Position numbers and translations under genes: made by a program. This document shows positions 1-12,216 of a stretch of DNA of 42,979 nt, one piece after another. The notes beneath the pieces were generated by a model. That model saw only the letters and a list, made by a program, of their open reading frames with translations. It did no database searches and was not told the DNA's origin. The stretch lies in contig VGVH01000021.1 in the NCBI GenBank assembly GCA_016874095.1, positions 1-42,979 on the forward strand. The letters run 5' to 3'. Numbering within the stretch: position 1 is the stretch's first letter; every line of letters begins with the position of its first letter. The stretch is from Gammaproteobacteria bacterium. GTDB lineage: Bacteria; Pseudomonadota; Gammaproteobacteria; Steroidobacterales; GCA-2729495.

Positions 1-22
1 CTGAACCAGCGCAAAGCGCCCC

Positions 23-1630
23 CTACTCCCACTCGATCGTCGCCGGCGGCTTCCCTGAAATGTCATAGGTGACGCGCGAAATACCCGCCACCTCGTTGAT
101 GATCCGCCGCGACACCTGGTCGAGGAACTCGTAGGGCAGGTGCGCCCAGCGCGCCGTCATGAAGTCGATGGTCTCGACCGCGCGCAGCGCCACGACGTAG
201 TCGTAGCGGCGGCCGTCGCCCATCACGCCGACGGAGCGCACCGGCAGGAACACGGCGAAAGCCTGGCTCACCTGGTCGTACAGGTTCGCCTTGCGCAGTT
301 CCGCGATGAAGATGTCGTCGGCCTTGCGCAGCAGATCGGCGTATTCCTTTTTCACTTCGCCGAGGATGCGCACGCCGAGGCCAGGCCCGGGGAACGGGTG
401 GCGGTTCACCAGGTGCGCAGGCAGCCCGAGTTCGAGGCCCATGCGGCGGACTTCGTCCTTGAAGAGATCGCGCAGCGGCTCGATCAGCTTCAGGCGCATG
501 TTCGCCGGCAGGCCGCCGACGTTGTGATGCGACTTGATGACGTGGGCCTTGCCGGTCTTCGAGCCGGCCGACTCGATCACGTCCGGGTAGATGGTGCCCT
601 GCGCCAGCCAATGGGCGTCGGTGAGTTTCGCCGCCTCTTCCTCGAAGACTTCGATGAAGAGCCTGCCGATGATCTTGCGCTTCTGCTCCGGGTCGGCGAC
701 GCCGGCGAGCGCGGCGAGGAAGCGCCCTTCCGCGTCGACGCGGATCACCCGTACGCCGAGATGATCGGCGAACAGCGCCATCAGCTGGTCGCCTTCGTTC
801 AGGCGCAGCAGGCCCGTGTCGACGAACACGCAGACCAGCTGCCTGCCGATCGCCTTGTGTAGCAGTGCCGCGACGACAGAGGAGTCCACGCCGCCGGACA
901 GGCCCAGCAGCACCGTGTCGCTGCCGACCTTCGCGCGGATCTCGGCGATGTCGCGGGCGATGATGTTGCCCGGCTGCCAGTCGCTCGGACAGCCGCAGAT
1001 GTCGTGGACGAAGCGTGAGAGGATCCGTTGGCCCTGGGCCGTGTGGGTGACCTCCGGGTGGAACTGCACGCCGTAGTAGCGGCGCTGCTCGTCGGCCATG
1101 CCGGCGAACGGCGAGCCGGCGGTGTTCGCGATGATCGAGAAGCCGGGCGGCAGGCGCGACACGCGGTCGCCGTGGCTCATCCACACCTTGAGTTCGGCGC
1201 CGCCGGTTTCGCTGTCGCTCAGCCCGCCGAGCAGACGATCGCCACCCATCGGGGTGACTGCCGCGAAGCCGAATTCACGGTGACCCGAGGCTTCGACTTC
1301 GCCGCCGAGCTGCGCGGCCATCGTCTGCATGCCGTAGCAGATGCCGAGCACGGGCACACCCAGTTCGAAGGCCTGCTGCGGCGCGCGGGGCGAGACGGTT
1401 CCGCCGAGCACGGACTCCGGCCCGCCGGAGAGGATGATGCCGTTCGGCCGGAACGCCACCATGGCCGCGGGATCGGCGTCCCAGGCGTAGATCTCGCTGT
1501 AGACGCCAGCCTCGCGCACGCGGCGCGCGATCAGCTGCGTGTACTGCCCGCCGAAGTCGAGGATCAGGATGCGGTGTGCGGCCGGGCTGCCATGCAGTGA
1601 GGGTTGGGCGTGCGCGGGAACCGTCGCCAT
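23..1630 (-). CDS. guaA: GMP synthase (glutamine-hydrolysing)
   Basis: Converts XMP to GMP using ATP and glutamine, the last step of de novo guanine nucleotide synthesis in the cytosol. The 535-residue product (family about 525) has an N-terminal class I glutamine amidotransferase domain with nucleophile Cys98 in GICYG and the FHPEV histidine segment, then an ATP-pyrophosphatase domain with the LSGGVDSS P-loop, and the C-terminal dimerisation domain ending in KPPATIEWE. The frame is open 45 residues further upstream, but those residues overlap guaB and are arginine/histidine-rich shadow sequence, so I start at the ATG at 1630 (MATVPAHAQ). It lies 5 bp downstream of guaB on the same strand, the classic guaBA operon. 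Identity is certain; the exact start is slightly less so. Confidence 0.97.
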   Translation of the reverse strand: MATVPAHAQPSLHGSPAAHRILILDFGGQYTQLIARRVREAGVYSEIYAWDADPAAMVAFRPNGIILSGGPESVLGGTVSPRAPQQAFELGVPVLGICYGMQTMAAQLGGEVEASGHREFGFAAVTPMGGDRLLGGLSDSETGGAELKVWMSHGDRVSRLPPGFSIIANTAGSPFAGMADEQRRYYGVQFHPEVTHTAQGQRILSRFVHDICGCPSDWQPGNIIARDIAEIRAKVGSDTVLLGLSGGVDSSVVAALLHKAIGRQLVCVFVDTGLLRLNEGDQLMALFADHLGVRVIRVDAEGRFLAALAGVADPEQKRKIIGRLFIEVFEEEAAKLTDAHWLAQGTIYPDVIESAGSKTGKAHVIKSHHNVGGLPANMRLKLIEPLRDLFKDEVRRMGLELGLPAHLVNRHPFPGPGLGVRILGEVKKEYADLLRKADDIFIAELRKANLYDQVSQAFAVFLPVRSVGVMGDGRRYDYVVALRAVETIDFMTARWAHLPYEFLDQVSRRIINEVAGISRVTYDISGKPPATIEWE

Positions 1631-1635
1631 TGCCG

Positions 1636-4557
<2,922 letters not shown>

Positions 4558-4561
<4 letters not shown>

Positions 4562-5649
4562 CTCTCGCCGGCGGCAGAATTCCCTGGGCTCGTCACCAGC
4601 GCGCGGCCCACCTGCAGCGCCTCGTCGGCCGTCGCGGCGAAGCCGTCTGCGCCGAGCTGCCGCCAGAGCCCGGGCTCGTCGTTGAAGCCGGAGCCGCCGA
4701 CGAGCACCCGCACCGTGCTGCCAGCATCGGCGCGCAGAATCTTGATGGTCTCTGCCACCCGCGCAAGGTGCACGGACAGCGACGCGCCGAGCAACAGCAG
4801 ATCCGCGTCGAAATAGGCCACCATGGATGGCAGGTCCTCGGCGGGGACATCGGCACCCAGGTAGATCGCCCGCCAGCCGTCGATCTGGAACAGGTCGGCG
4901 ACGGCGCGCAGGCCGATGTCATGCGCATTGCTGGCGACCGCGGCCACGACGGCGCACAGCCCGTTTGCCGGCGCCGCAGCAGCGGCATGGGCCAGCACCG
5001 CCATCGCGCGGTGTGTAGTGGCGGTCACGAGGTGTTCTTCGGCCACGGCCACGTCGTTCTGGTGCCAGAGCCGGCCGATCTCGCGCTGCGCGGGCAACAG
5101 GACTTCGAGATAGGCGCTGCGTACCGGCAGGCCAGATTCGACAGCGGACTGGATCAGACGAATCGCGCCAGAGGAGTCGCCTTCCAGCACCTGCTGCAGG
5201 TACTGCAGAGCGAGCCGGTCGCAATCCCGTGCCGGATCCAGTTCCGAACGATCCACCACCAGTTTGCCGCCCAGGCTGAGGATGGCGTGCTCCAGGCACT
5301 CGATGGCCGCTGCGCCAGCCGGTACCGGCATGTGTTGTCGCAGGACATCGCGCAACGCCTCGAGACTCAAACGGACGTCGCCAATATCGGCACCGCGGGC
5401 GCTGAAAGCCTTCGCAGTCCAGAGCACCCGGGTGGCAAACAGCTTCGGATGGCCGGTGGCCAGGGCGCTCGACAATTCGACCGCCCTGTGGACCAGGTGG
5501 CTCTTCCACACCCCCTGCGCATCGCCGGGGTAGCGGTCACGGAGCGATGGCTTCCGTTCGATCATCAGGCTTGCGGCAAAGCCCGCAAAACCCGCGGCGC
5601 CGCGTTCGATGATCTCCGCGGCAAAGGCGTCATTGGTGGAAACCGACAT
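4558..5649 (-). CDS. Cobalamin-binding protein with CarH/LitR-like photoreceptor signature, no DNA-binding domain
   Basis: A 363-residue protein in three parts. Residues about 15-110 form an all-helical region of unknown function (conserved look: GVWKSHL, LFATRVLW). Residues about 140-222 resemble the four-helix B12-binding cap, with Trp195-His196 and Glu205-His206. Residues about 228-355 form a Rossmann-type B12-binding domain with N-x-H-x-x-G (Asn241, His243, Gly246) and VLVGGSGF. In the CarH photoreceptor the matching Trp and Glu-His pack on adenosylcobalamin, the His next to Trp becomes a cobalt ligand after illumination, and the Rossmann His is the lower ligand; all are present here. There is no MerR helix-turn-helix, so any regulation must act through a partner. 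Start chosen at ATG 5649 (MSVSTND); 43 further upstream codons look non-coding. It is divergent from an ECF sigma gene 237 bp away. B12 binding is likely; light sensing is inferred. Confidence 0.85.
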
Positions 5650-5886
5650 GGGGTCCCAGTCTACACCGCCCCTATGGACGTAAGCCCAGCCTCGCCGGGA
5701 GAATCGACCTTTCCGCTTCAGCGCCATCTCAATCCATATCGACGGGTGGAGCCCTGCGGATTCAAGGGACGCCGGCAAGGCTGTGTCGATTTGCTCACCT
5801 GCGGTATGATCTGGGCCATATGGCTGGCGCCCGCAGTCTCAATCGCAGTGGCTCGATCCGACAGCACTGGGTGGGACGGAACGCAG
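5650..5886. promoter_or_regulatory. Divergent intergenic region between B12-binding protein and ECF sigma genes
   Basis: This 237-bp stretch separates the two divergent start codons and presumably holds both promoters. A good -10-like TATGAT lies at 5805-5810 on the plus strand, but no convincing -35 stands 16-18 bp before it. On the minus strand TAGACT (5658-5663) is only about 10 bp from the B12 gene start. I found no clear inverted repeat or ECF-type bipartite motif by eye. No gene is supported here, although the plus frame of the sigma gene is open throughout. Confidence 0.35.
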
Positions 5887-6465
5887 GTGCCTGAGCAACA
5901 GTCGATACTGGTACGGATTGCGGCGGGTGACCGCGCCGCCGTAGCCGAATGCATGAACGCCTATGGCGACCTCGTCTGGTCCCTGGCGAGGCGCTTTCTG
6001 CGCAATCCGACCGACGCCGAAGATGCCGTGCAGGACGTGTTCATCGACTTGTGGAACAGCGCCTCGCGCTATGACCCACAGATCGGCGGCGAGCTGGCAT
6101 TCGTGGCAACGGTCGCCCGCCGCCGCCTCATCGACCGGATCCGTCGGCGCCAGCGCCAGCCTCCGACCGACTCGCTCGACGAACAAATCGAGGAAATCGG
6201 CGATGTCACCGCGGCTGCCATTCCGCCGCTGGACGAGGATGCCGAAGTCGCGGTCATAGAGCGTGCGCTGGCCACGCTGCCTGCGGCACAGCAGGAAATT
6301 CTTGCCCTCGCCATCCACGAAGGTTACAGCCACAGCGAGATTGCCGAACGGCTGGGTCTGCCGCTAGGCACCGTCAAGACCAAGGTCAGGCGCGGGCTGA
6401 TCCATCTGCGGGAGACCCTGCAGATCAGCGCGCCGGGCGACGAGACGGGAACCCCGGATGCCTGA
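5887..6465 (+). CDS. ECF-family RNA polymerase sigma factor
   Basis: A 192-residue extracytoplasmic-function sigma factor that would redirect RNA polymerase to a small regulon. Region sigma2 spans about residues 22-92 (DLVWSLARRFLRNPTDAEDA, then VQDVFIDLW and ATVARRRLIDRIRRR). Region sigma4 spans about 122-178 with helix-turn-helix SHSEIAERLGLPLGTVKTKV. I chose the GTG at 5887 (VPEQQSIL) because it is preceded by a GGGACGGAA ribosome-binding stretch and gives the usual length; the long open frame upstream is antisense of other genes. Its last 8 bp overlap the next gene, which looks like its regulator. The divergent B12-binding protein suggests light- or cobalamin-linked control, as in the LitR-LitS and CarH/CarQ systems, but that is inference. 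The ECF subgroup is not assigned. Confidence 0.93.
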   Translation: MPEQQSILVRIAAGDRAAVAECMNAYGDLVWSLARRFLRNPTDAEDAVQDVFIDLWNSASRYDPQIGGELAFVATVARRRLIDRIRRRQRQPPTDSLDEQIEEIGDVTAAAIPPLDEDAEVAVIERALATLPAAQQEILALAIHEGYSHSEIAERLGLPLGTVKTKVRRGLIHLRETLQISAPGDETGTPDA

Positions 6466-6769
6466 CGCACGGACGACCGGTAACTACCGCCTCCTCAAGC
6501 TGCTGGCGGACGAGGCCGCAGGAGCGCTTGACCCATCGACAGCCGACGAATTCAGCCGACTGGTAAGTGCAGCCGGGAACGCGGTGGCGCGCGACGAGAT
6601 GATGCGGGTGTCCGCCCTGCTGCAGGCTGCGCTCCTGAAGCGCGAACTGGCCGCCCGGCACGGCCGGGAGTCGCCGGCCATGCCCGCGCGATTGCGCAGC
6701 GCAGTCCTGCGGCAGGCCGACACCTGGCTGGCGGCTGGAACGACAGGGCCGGTGAATCCAAAGACCTGA
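6458..6769 (+). CDS. Small anti-sigma-like protein, translationally coupled to the ECF sigma
   Basis: A 103-residue soluble protein whose ATG lies 8 bp inside the sigma gene, an overlap typical of sigma/anti-sigma pairs. The first part ([20 protein letters not shown]) resembles the N-terminal helices of anti-sigma factors, and [12 protein letters not shown] resembles the short linker helix that precedes a membrane segment in RskA-type proteins. Here the protein simply ends there: no transmembrane segment and no HxxxCxxC zinc site are visible. If it is the anti-sigma factor it would be cytosolic and lack its own sensory domain. Function is inferred from position and weak sequence pattern only; it could instead be a co-regulator. 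Confidence 0.7.
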   Translation: MPDARTTGNYRLLKLLADEAAGALDPSTADEFSRLVSAAGNAVARDEMMRVSALLQAALLKRELAARHGRESPAMPARLRSAVLRQADTWLAAGTTGPVNPKT

Positions 6770-6855
6770 CCGGGTACGAAATCTGCTACTGGAGGGTTCG
6801 CGGAAGCCCGTCCGCGGATACCACAAGCCCTGCAACCAGTGGAGATACAACGACA

Positions 6856-7593
6856 ATGAGCCCACCCTCAGTCGCCGCGCTTGCTGCGGCTCCGATCGAG
6901 TCCTCTGTCGCCACCATCAACGCGCTGCGCACGCCCGACCGGGGACTGCGCCCGGAGGCGATTGCGGTCCGGGATGCTCTCATCGCGCGCGGACTGGAGA
7001 CGCCGCTGCTGCCGGTCGACCTGACGGCAGCCGAGAAATGCGAACGCATTTCCGGGCACGTAGCCGAGATCATGCGGATTCTCGGCCTGGACCTTCGCGA
7101 CGACAGCCTGGCAGATACGCCGAATCGCGTCGCCCGGATGTACGTCGAGGAGATTTTTTCCGGTCTCGACTATCGTCATTTTCCGAAACTCACCGTGGTC
7201 GAGAACAAGATGCAGGTGGACGAGATGATTCGCGTCCGCAACATCAACCTGTCTTCGGTCTGCGAGCACCACTTGGTCACCATAGATGGCCGCGCCACGG
7301 TCGCCTACATACCTGGGACGAAAGTCATCGGCCTGTCGAAGATCAATCGCATCGTCGGCTTCTTTGCGCGGCGGCCGCAGATACAGGAGCGACTGACAGA
7401 ACAGGTCCTGCTCGCCCTGCAGACCCTGCTCGAGGTGGAGGACGTCGCGGTCAGCATCACGGCCGTCCATTACTGCGTGAAGGCGCGCGGGATCATGGAT
7501 ACCAACAGCGAGACCACCACGACAGCACTCGGCGGGGTGTTCAAGTCGCGACCCGAGACCCGCAAGGAGTTCTTCGCAGGGGCCTGCGCCTGA
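6856..7593 (+). CDS. folE: GTP cyclohydrolase I, E. coli-type paralog
   Basis: Converts GTP to 7,8-dihydroneopterin triphosphate, the first step of folate and pterin synthesis. The 245-residue protein is very close to the E. coli enzyme throughout: [60 protein letters not shown] and HYCVKARGI. Zinc ligands Cys136, His139 and Cys207 are present. It has about 26 extra N-terminal residues. A GGAGA ribosome-binding site precedes the ATG. It follows the ECF sigma and anti-sigma-like genes by 86 bp on the same strand and may be their target or partner. A second, distinct GTP cyclohydrolase I gene occurs at 40874-41467, so this copy may serve a conditional pterin need, such as a photolyase or cryptochrome chromophore; that role is inference. 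Confidence 0.95.
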   Translation: MSPPSVAALAAAPIESSVATINALRTPDRGLRPEAIAVRDALIARGLETPLLPVDLTAAEKCERISGHVAEIMRILGLDLRDDSLADTPNRVARMYVEEIFSGLDYRHFPKLTVVENKMQVDEMIRVRNINLSSVCEHHLVTIDGRATVAYIPGTKVIGLSKINRIVGFFARRPQIQERLTEQVLLALQTLLEVEDVAVSITAVHYCVKARGIMDTNSETTTTALGGVFKSRPETRKEFFAGACA

Positions 7594-7692
7594 CGCCCTG
7601 CGATACCCGGCGCTGAATCAGCGGTCGCCTGCGGGCGAAAGCCTCCTGCAAAGAGGCCGAGGACAGGTATTTCGCGGCCCGGGGGAAGCCCG

Positions 7693-8436
7693 ATGCCGAC
7701 CTGTCTGAGCCCGATGTTCGCTGCCGTTCTGGCCGGGGTGCTTGTGCTGGGAGCACCGCAGGGTGGCCACGCCAGCGACTCGTCTGCGGTATTCGCGCTG
7801 CGTAACCAGGTCGAACTCGCCTACAGGGCAGGGAGCCAGGAGGGGCTCCAGTCGGCGCAGGCTGCGCTCATGGCGCTGGCCGGCTCGGAGCCGCGATCGG
7901 CGTATTACCTAGCGTACGTCCACTCCTGCCAGGGGATGCTCGCCGCAGCCGATGCGGGCACGGCCAGGCGGCTGATGGACGACTGCATCGCCCGGCTGAA
8001 TGACTACCTGCCGTTGTACCCCGAGGATGCGGAGGCACGCGCATTGCTCGGCTCCTGCAACGGCGTCAGTACCCGTTATCACCGGCTGACGATGGTCAAG
8101 CGCGGCCTGGCCGCCCAGCGCGAAATCGCTGCGGCCCGCCAGCTCGCGCCTGACAATCCCTGGGTGGTGCTGCAGGACGGGCTCGCCGATTTCTCCACCC
8201 CGGCCGTGTTCGGTGGCGATCGGAGCCTTGCGATCCGCAAGCTCGAGCGAGCCACCGACTTGTTCGCGGCAGCGGTTGCGGCCGGTACACCCCTGGCCGC
8301 GTGGGGCGCGGCGGAAGCCTGGAACCAGCTCGGGCAGATGTACCGGCAGGCAGGCCGACCGGCGGACGCGTTCAATGCCTTCCAGCGTGAACAGGCGCTG
8401 GCGCCGGGATCGCCGACGCAGCTGGCATCCCGGTAG
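7693..8436 (+). CDS. Exported tetratricopeptide-like protein, function unknown
   Basis: A 247-residue protein with an N-terminal signal peptide (hydrophobic MFAAVLAGVLVLGAP, probable cleavage after GGHA) and helical TPR-like repeats, clearest at the C-terminus (AWNQLGQMYRQAGRPADAFN). A cysteine pair in the middle (SCQG, DDC) could form a periplasmic disulfide. Likely periplasmic. A GGGGGAAG ribosome-binding site supports the start. It lies 99 bp after folE on the same strand and is convergent with the metX-like gene, the ends being 18 bp apart. I do not recognise a specific function. Confidence 0.8.
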   Translation: MPTCLSPMFAAVLAGVLVLGAPQGGHASDSSAVFALRNQVELAYRAGSQEGLQSAQAALMALAGSEPRSAYYLAYVHSCQGMLAAADAGTARRLMDDCIARLNDYLPLYPEDAEARALLGSCNGVSTRYHRLTMVKRGLAAQREIAAARQLAPDNPWVVLQDGLADFSTPAVFGGDRSLAIRKLERATDLFAAAVAAGTPLAAWGAAEAWNQLGQMYRQAGRPADAFNAFQREQALAPGSPTQLASR

Positions 8437-8454
8437 GTTATTCGGCAGTACCGA

Positions 8455-9549
8455 TCAGCCCGGGAAAAAACGCTGGATCACCGGCCTGAACCGGTCCATG
8501 TCGACCAGGAAGGAATCGTGCCCCTGGATCGACGGCAGCTCGACCAGCTCCACGTCGGTCACACCAGCACGCAGGCCTTCAGCCAGCTCGCGCTGCTGGT
8601 GCAGCGGAAAGAGGAAGTCCGTCGCCACGCCGATCACCATCGCGCGCTTCGCGCGGATGCGGCCGAGACCGGCTGCGACGGAGCCGCCGTGCTCCGCGAT
8701 GTCGAACAGGTCGCTGGCGCGAGACAGGTACAGGTAGCAGTTCGGATCGAACTGGCCGGTGAATTTCTGCGCGTGGGCCTCGAGATAGGCTTCGATCTCG
8801 AAGTCGAGGCCGAAGCTGTCGCCGCTCTGGCGTTCTGCGGCTATGCGCTCGCGGCCGAAGCGCTGCTCCCATTCGATCGGCGAACGGTAGGTCATCATGC
8901 CGAGCTTGCGCGCCAGGCGCATGCCGGTGATGGGACCCGCCCCGGCCGCATAGTTGCCGTTTTCCCAGCCCGGGTCGCGGCGGATCATCTCCCGCTGCAG
9001 CGAGCGCAGCGCGATCGCGAACGGCAGCGAGCGCGGGCCGCAGGAGATCAGGAGCAGGCGCTCCGCGATGCCCGGATACTGCGCGGCGAACGCAAGAGTC
9101 GTCGTGCCGCCCATGGACGGCCCGACGACCGTGTGCAGGCGCTCGACGCCCAGGTGGCGCAGCACGGCGTGCCCGGCGTTGGCGACGTCTTCAAGCGTGA
9201 GGACGGGAAACCCGAGGCGGTACGGCTTGCCGGTCACGGGATCGATGGAAGCCGGACCCGTGGACCCGAAGCAGCTGCCCAGGGAATTCGTGCAGATCAC
9301 GAAATACCGGCGCGTGTCGATAGGCCGCGACGGGCCGACAATCTCCTCCCACCAGCCGGGTGCAGGATCGGCCGGCGAGGAACTCGCATGCGCCGAGGGC
9401 GACAGGCCGGTGAAGATGAGCACGGCATTGTCGCGCGCAGCGTTCAGCTCGCCCCAGGTCTCGTACGCGATCGACGGGCTCGCGAGCGAGCCACCACGCC
9501 GCATGGCGAAGGCGCCGGGAATCTGGAAGGTCTTGCGGGCGTTACTCAC
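8455..9549 (-). CDS. MetX-family O-acyltransferase (serine or homoserine O-succinyltransferase)
   Basis: An alpha/beta-hydrolase-fold acyltransferase that acylates the hydroxyl of homoserine or serine for methionine or cysteine synthesis. The 364-residue product carries the triad Ser145 (GPSMGG), Asp311 (ATDFLFP) and His344 (QGHDSF), plus the family stretches PGWWEEIVGP and CTNSLGSCFGSTGP. The acyl-CoA and substrate loop reads GLSPSAHASS at about 48-57. This differs from the TGDSH of acetyltransferases and from the LSGHHHAAG of Pseudomonas-type homoserine succinyltransferases; from memory it resembles xanthomonad enzymes reassigned as serine O-succinyltransferases. The start is a GTG at 9549. 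The gene follows der on the same strand by 77 bp. Family certain; substrate open. Confidence 0.9.
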   Translation of the reverse strand: MSNARKTFQIPGAFAMRRGGSLASPSIAYETWGELNAARDNAVLIFTGLSPSAHASSSPADPAPGWWEEIVGPSRPIDTRRYFVICTNSLGSCFGSTGPASIDPVTGKPYRLGFPVLTLEDVANAGHAVLRHLGVERLHTVVGPSMGGTTTLAFAAQYPGIAERLLLISCGPRSLPFAIALRSLQREMIRRDPGWENGNYAAGAGPITGMRLARKLGMMTYRSPIEWEQRFGRERIAAERQSGDSFGLDFEIEAYLEAHAQKFTGQFDPNCYLYLSRASDLFDIAEHGGSVAAGLGRIRAKRAMVIGVATDFLFPLHQQRELAEGLRAGVTDVELVELPSIQGHDSFLVDMDRFRPVIQRFFPG

Positions 9550-9626
9550 GGCTTGGGCTTCCGGCCGTCGGGCGCCTGATTATCCGCGACGGCGCCGCAG
9601 GGCGTCGATCCTTGCTGGTTATATGG

Positions 9627-11021
9627 TTATCGTCCGTGCCGGCTGTGCTCGCGCAGGCGCCTGCGCTTGGCGACCTGCCGCTTCGACAATACGTTGCGCC
9701 GGCCGGCGAAAGGGTTGCGACCCGTCTTCAGCTCGAGCCGGATCGGCGTGCCGGTGAGCTCGAACGCCTCGCGGAAGCGGTTCACGAGGTAACGACGGTA
9801 GCTGTCGGGCAGGAGCTCGGTCTGGTTGCCGTGCACGACGATCAGGGGCGGTCGGCGCCCGCCCTGGTGCGCATAGGTCAGCCGGATGCGGTGGCGGCGC
9901 ACCATCGGCGGCGGGTGCGTGCCGACGAAGTCGTTGAGCACGCGGGTCAGCTCCTGCGTCGGCAGCTCGGCGCGCGCCGCACGGGCCGCCCGTTCGGCGC
10001 TGGTGAACAGCTCCGCGATATTGCTGCCGTGGAGCGCCGACACCGGATGCACTTCCGCGAAATCGAGGAACGGCAGGTCGCGCTTCAGCGCTGACATGAT
10101 GCGCCGACGCTGGGTATCGCCGAGGCCATCCCATTTGTTGACGCCGAGCGTGATGGCCCGGCCGCGCTCGAGGACAAGGCCTATCAGCGAGGCGTCCTGC
10201 TCGGTCACCCCTTCCCTCGCGTCGAGCAGCATGATCACGGCATCCGCTTCGTCCACCGCCTGCAGCGTCTTGGCTACCGAGAATTTCTCGATGGCTTCGG
10301 TCACACGCGCCCGGCGGCGGACGCCGGCCGTATCGACCAGCGTGTACGAACGGCCGTCGAACTCGAACGGCACGCGCACCGCGTCGCGGGTAGTGCCGGG
10401 CTCGTCGCGGGTGACCAGACGCTCCTCGCGCAACAGGCGATTGATGAGCGTCGACTTGCCCGTGTTCGGGCGGCCGACGACCGCGATGCTCGGGGTCCTC
10501 GCGTCAGCGGCTGCCATGGCGGCCGTGCCCGACGGAGCGCGCTGCAGTGCCGCGGCGTACAGCGCGCGGACGCCGTCGCCATGACTCGCCGATATGGCAT
10601 GCAGCGCGTCTACACCGAGCTCGTGGAATTCCAGCACTGCGAGATCGGCCGGACGCCCCTCGGTCTTGTTCACCGCCAGCAGGAACGGCTTGCCCGCGCG
10701 GCGTGCGAGGTTCGCGACATAGCGGTCGTCGCTGGTCGGGGCGTCGAGTCCATCGACCACCATGATCACGACGTCGGCCTCTTCCACCGCGAACTCGACC
10801 TGGCGGCGCATCAGCCCGGAAAGTTCATCGCCCGACTCGACCAGCCCGCCGGTGTCGATCACCAGCGCTGCAGGCAGGTCGGCCGAGGCGAAGCCGTAGA
10901 TGCGATCGCGGGTGAGCCCGGGAAAGTCGGCGACCAGCGCGTCGCGGGTCCCGGTCAGCCGGTTGAACAGCGTCGACTTGCCGACGTTCGGCCGCCCGAC
11001 GAGCGCGATGACGGGCAGCAC
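9627..11021 (-). CDS. der: Ribosome biogenesis GTPase Der (EngA)
   Basis: Double-GTPase needed for 50S subunit maturation. The 464-residue protein starts at a GTG (VLPVIALVGRPNVGKST) and has two consecutive Era-like G domains, each with P-loop, DxxG and NKxE/NKWD-type motifs (second P-loop GRPNTGKST; NKWDG), then a KH-like domain (PPMVRRHRIRLTYAHQG) and a basic tail. The open frame extends far upstream but only antisense-like within bamB, so the start at 11021 just after the bamB stop (4-bp gap) is chosen. Part of the hisS-yfgM-bamB-der run, an order common in gammaproteobacteria. Confidence 0.96.
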   Translation of the reverse strand: MLPVIALVGRPNVGKSTLFNRLTGTRDALVADFPGLTRDRIYGFASADLPAALVIDTGGLVESGDELSGLMRRQVEFAVEEADVVIMVVDGLDAPTSDDRYVANLARRAGKPFLLAVNKTEGRPADLAVLEFHELGVDALHAISASHGDGVRALYAAALQRAPSGTAAMAAADARTPSIAVVGRPNTGKSTLINRLLREERLVTRDEPGTTRDAVRVPFEFDGRSYTLVDTAGVRRRARVTEAIEKFSVAKTLQAVDEADAVIMLLDAREGVTEQDASLIGLVLERGRAITLGVNKWDGLGDTQRRRIMSALKRDLPFLDFAEVHPVSALHGSNIAELFTSAERAARAARAELPTQELTRVLNDFVGTHPPPMVRRHRIRLTYAHQGGRRPPLIVVHGNQTELLPDSYRRYLVNRFREAFELTGTPIRLELKTGRNPFAGRRNVLSKRQVAKRRRLREHSRHGR

Positions 11022-11025
11022 GTTC

Positions 11026-12216
11026 CTAGCCCGGCTTGCGCGGAACTTCCCGGTAAGCGACGAGCTTGCCGGCGTCGGTGAGCACGTAGAGCGTTTCGCC
11101 GACCACCAGTGGCGCCGAAGTGATGCGGGCCGAACCGGCGCGCACGCGCGCCTGCGGCGTGCCGGTGGCGGACTGGAAGAAGTGCAGGTAGCCCTCGAAA
11201 TCGCCCGCGACCACCGAGCTGCCGAACGCGGTCGGTGCCGTGAGATCCCGCCATGCCAGCGAATCCACGCGCCACAACTCGGTGCCGTTCTGGCGCTCGA
11301 CGGCGACGATGACGCCGGAGTCTCCGGCCGCGTAGACGTTGCCGATGTCGGCTGCGAGCCCGGCATAGCTCGAGAATTCGACACTCCAGATCGCCTGACC
11401 CGACTCGCGCGCGAGTGCTGCGAGACGTCCCTGGAAAGCGACTGCATACACCTCGTTGCCGACGACCTGCAGGCTGGAATTGAGGTCAGAGAGCCGTTGC
11501 ACTTCGCTGCGGCCGGACGGCGGCGCCACGAGTACGTCCCAGGCGACGATGCCGTCCGCGGCCGAGTAGGCAGCCACGCGCCCGTTGTCGAAGCCGCAGA
11601 TGATGAGATCGCCGTCGACGACCGGTGCTCCGGTGCCCCGCACGGACAGCCGCGGCATGGTCTGCTGCGCGAACCACGACTGTTTGCCGTCCTCGAGCGC
11701 CAGTGCGATGAGCTTGCCGTCGACGGTGCGCACGAACGCCTTGCCGGTTCCGACGGCGGGCGGCGCCAGTACCTCGCTGGCGACATCGGTGCGCCAGCGC
11801 TGCCTGCCGCTCGCCGCGTCGAGCGCGACCACCCAGCCGTCGCTGGACCCGACCACCACGCCGCCGGACCCGACGGACGGACCGCCGGCAAGCGGCAACT
11901 CGGTGTCCTCGCGCCAGAGGCGCTTGCCGGACCGGCCGTCGAACGCAGCGACCCGGCCGTCGTTGTCCGCGGCGAAGAGCGCGTTGCCATCGGAAGCGGG
12001 TGTCAATGCGAGACGCAACGTCTCGTTGCCGTCACCGACACTGGCCGACCAGAGCTCGCGCAGCTGCAGTGTCGGCTCGAATTCGACGAGTTCCGCCGGC
12101 TGCCGCTCTTCCTTCTCCTCGCCGCCGAACCAGCTGCATCCGGCGACAGCCAGGCTGGCCGCAGCCGACACGACGGCGCAGCGCAACTGGCGGCCGAGCG
12201 ATGCGCTCCGGATCAT
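11026..12216 (-). CDS. bamB: Outer membrane assembly lipoprotein BamB
   Basis: Beta-propeller lipoprotein of the BAM complex that inserts beta-barrel proteins into the outer membrane. The 396-residue product has a lipoprotein signal with lipobox AVAGC (Cys27) and a series of PQQ-like propeller blades, recognisable as repeated A-x-D-x-x-G-x-x-x-W motifs (for example AFDGRSGKRLWRE, ALDAASGRQRWR). The C-terminal blade ends with YVLTDAGKLVAY. It overlaps yfgM by 4 bp and is followed by der after 4 bp, consistent with one transcript. Length matches the family. Confidence 0.95.
   Translation of the reverse strand: MIRSASLGRQLRCAVVSAAASLAVAGCSWFGGEEKEERQPAELVEFEPTLQLRELWSASVGDGNETLRLALTPASDGNALFAADNDGRVAAFDGRSGKRLWREDTELPLAGGPSVGSGGVVVGSSDGWVVALDAASGRQRWRTDVASEVLAPPAVGTGKAFVRTVDGKLIALALEDGKQSWFAQQTMPRLSVRGTGAPVVDGDLIICGFDNGRVAAYSAADGIVAWDVLVAPPSGRSEVQRLSDLNSSLQVVGNEVYAVAFQGRLAALARESGQAIWSVEFSSYAGLAADIGNVYAAGDSGVIVAVERQNGTELWRVDSLAWRDLTAPTAFGSSVVAGDFEGYLHFFQSATGTPQARVRAGSARITSAPLVVGETLYVLTDAGKLVAYREVPRKPG

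Noticed and set aside
7640-7665. Hairpin GCCTC-7 nt-GAGGC after folE as a terminator
   Set aside because: Only a 5-bp stem and no T-run; the downstream gene lies on the same strand and may be co-transcribed.
9627-11990. Apparent 787-residue fusion upstream of Der
   Set aside because: The first 323 codons are low-complexity Ser/Arg/Ala sequence overlapping bamB in another frame; Der itself starts at the GTG at 11021.
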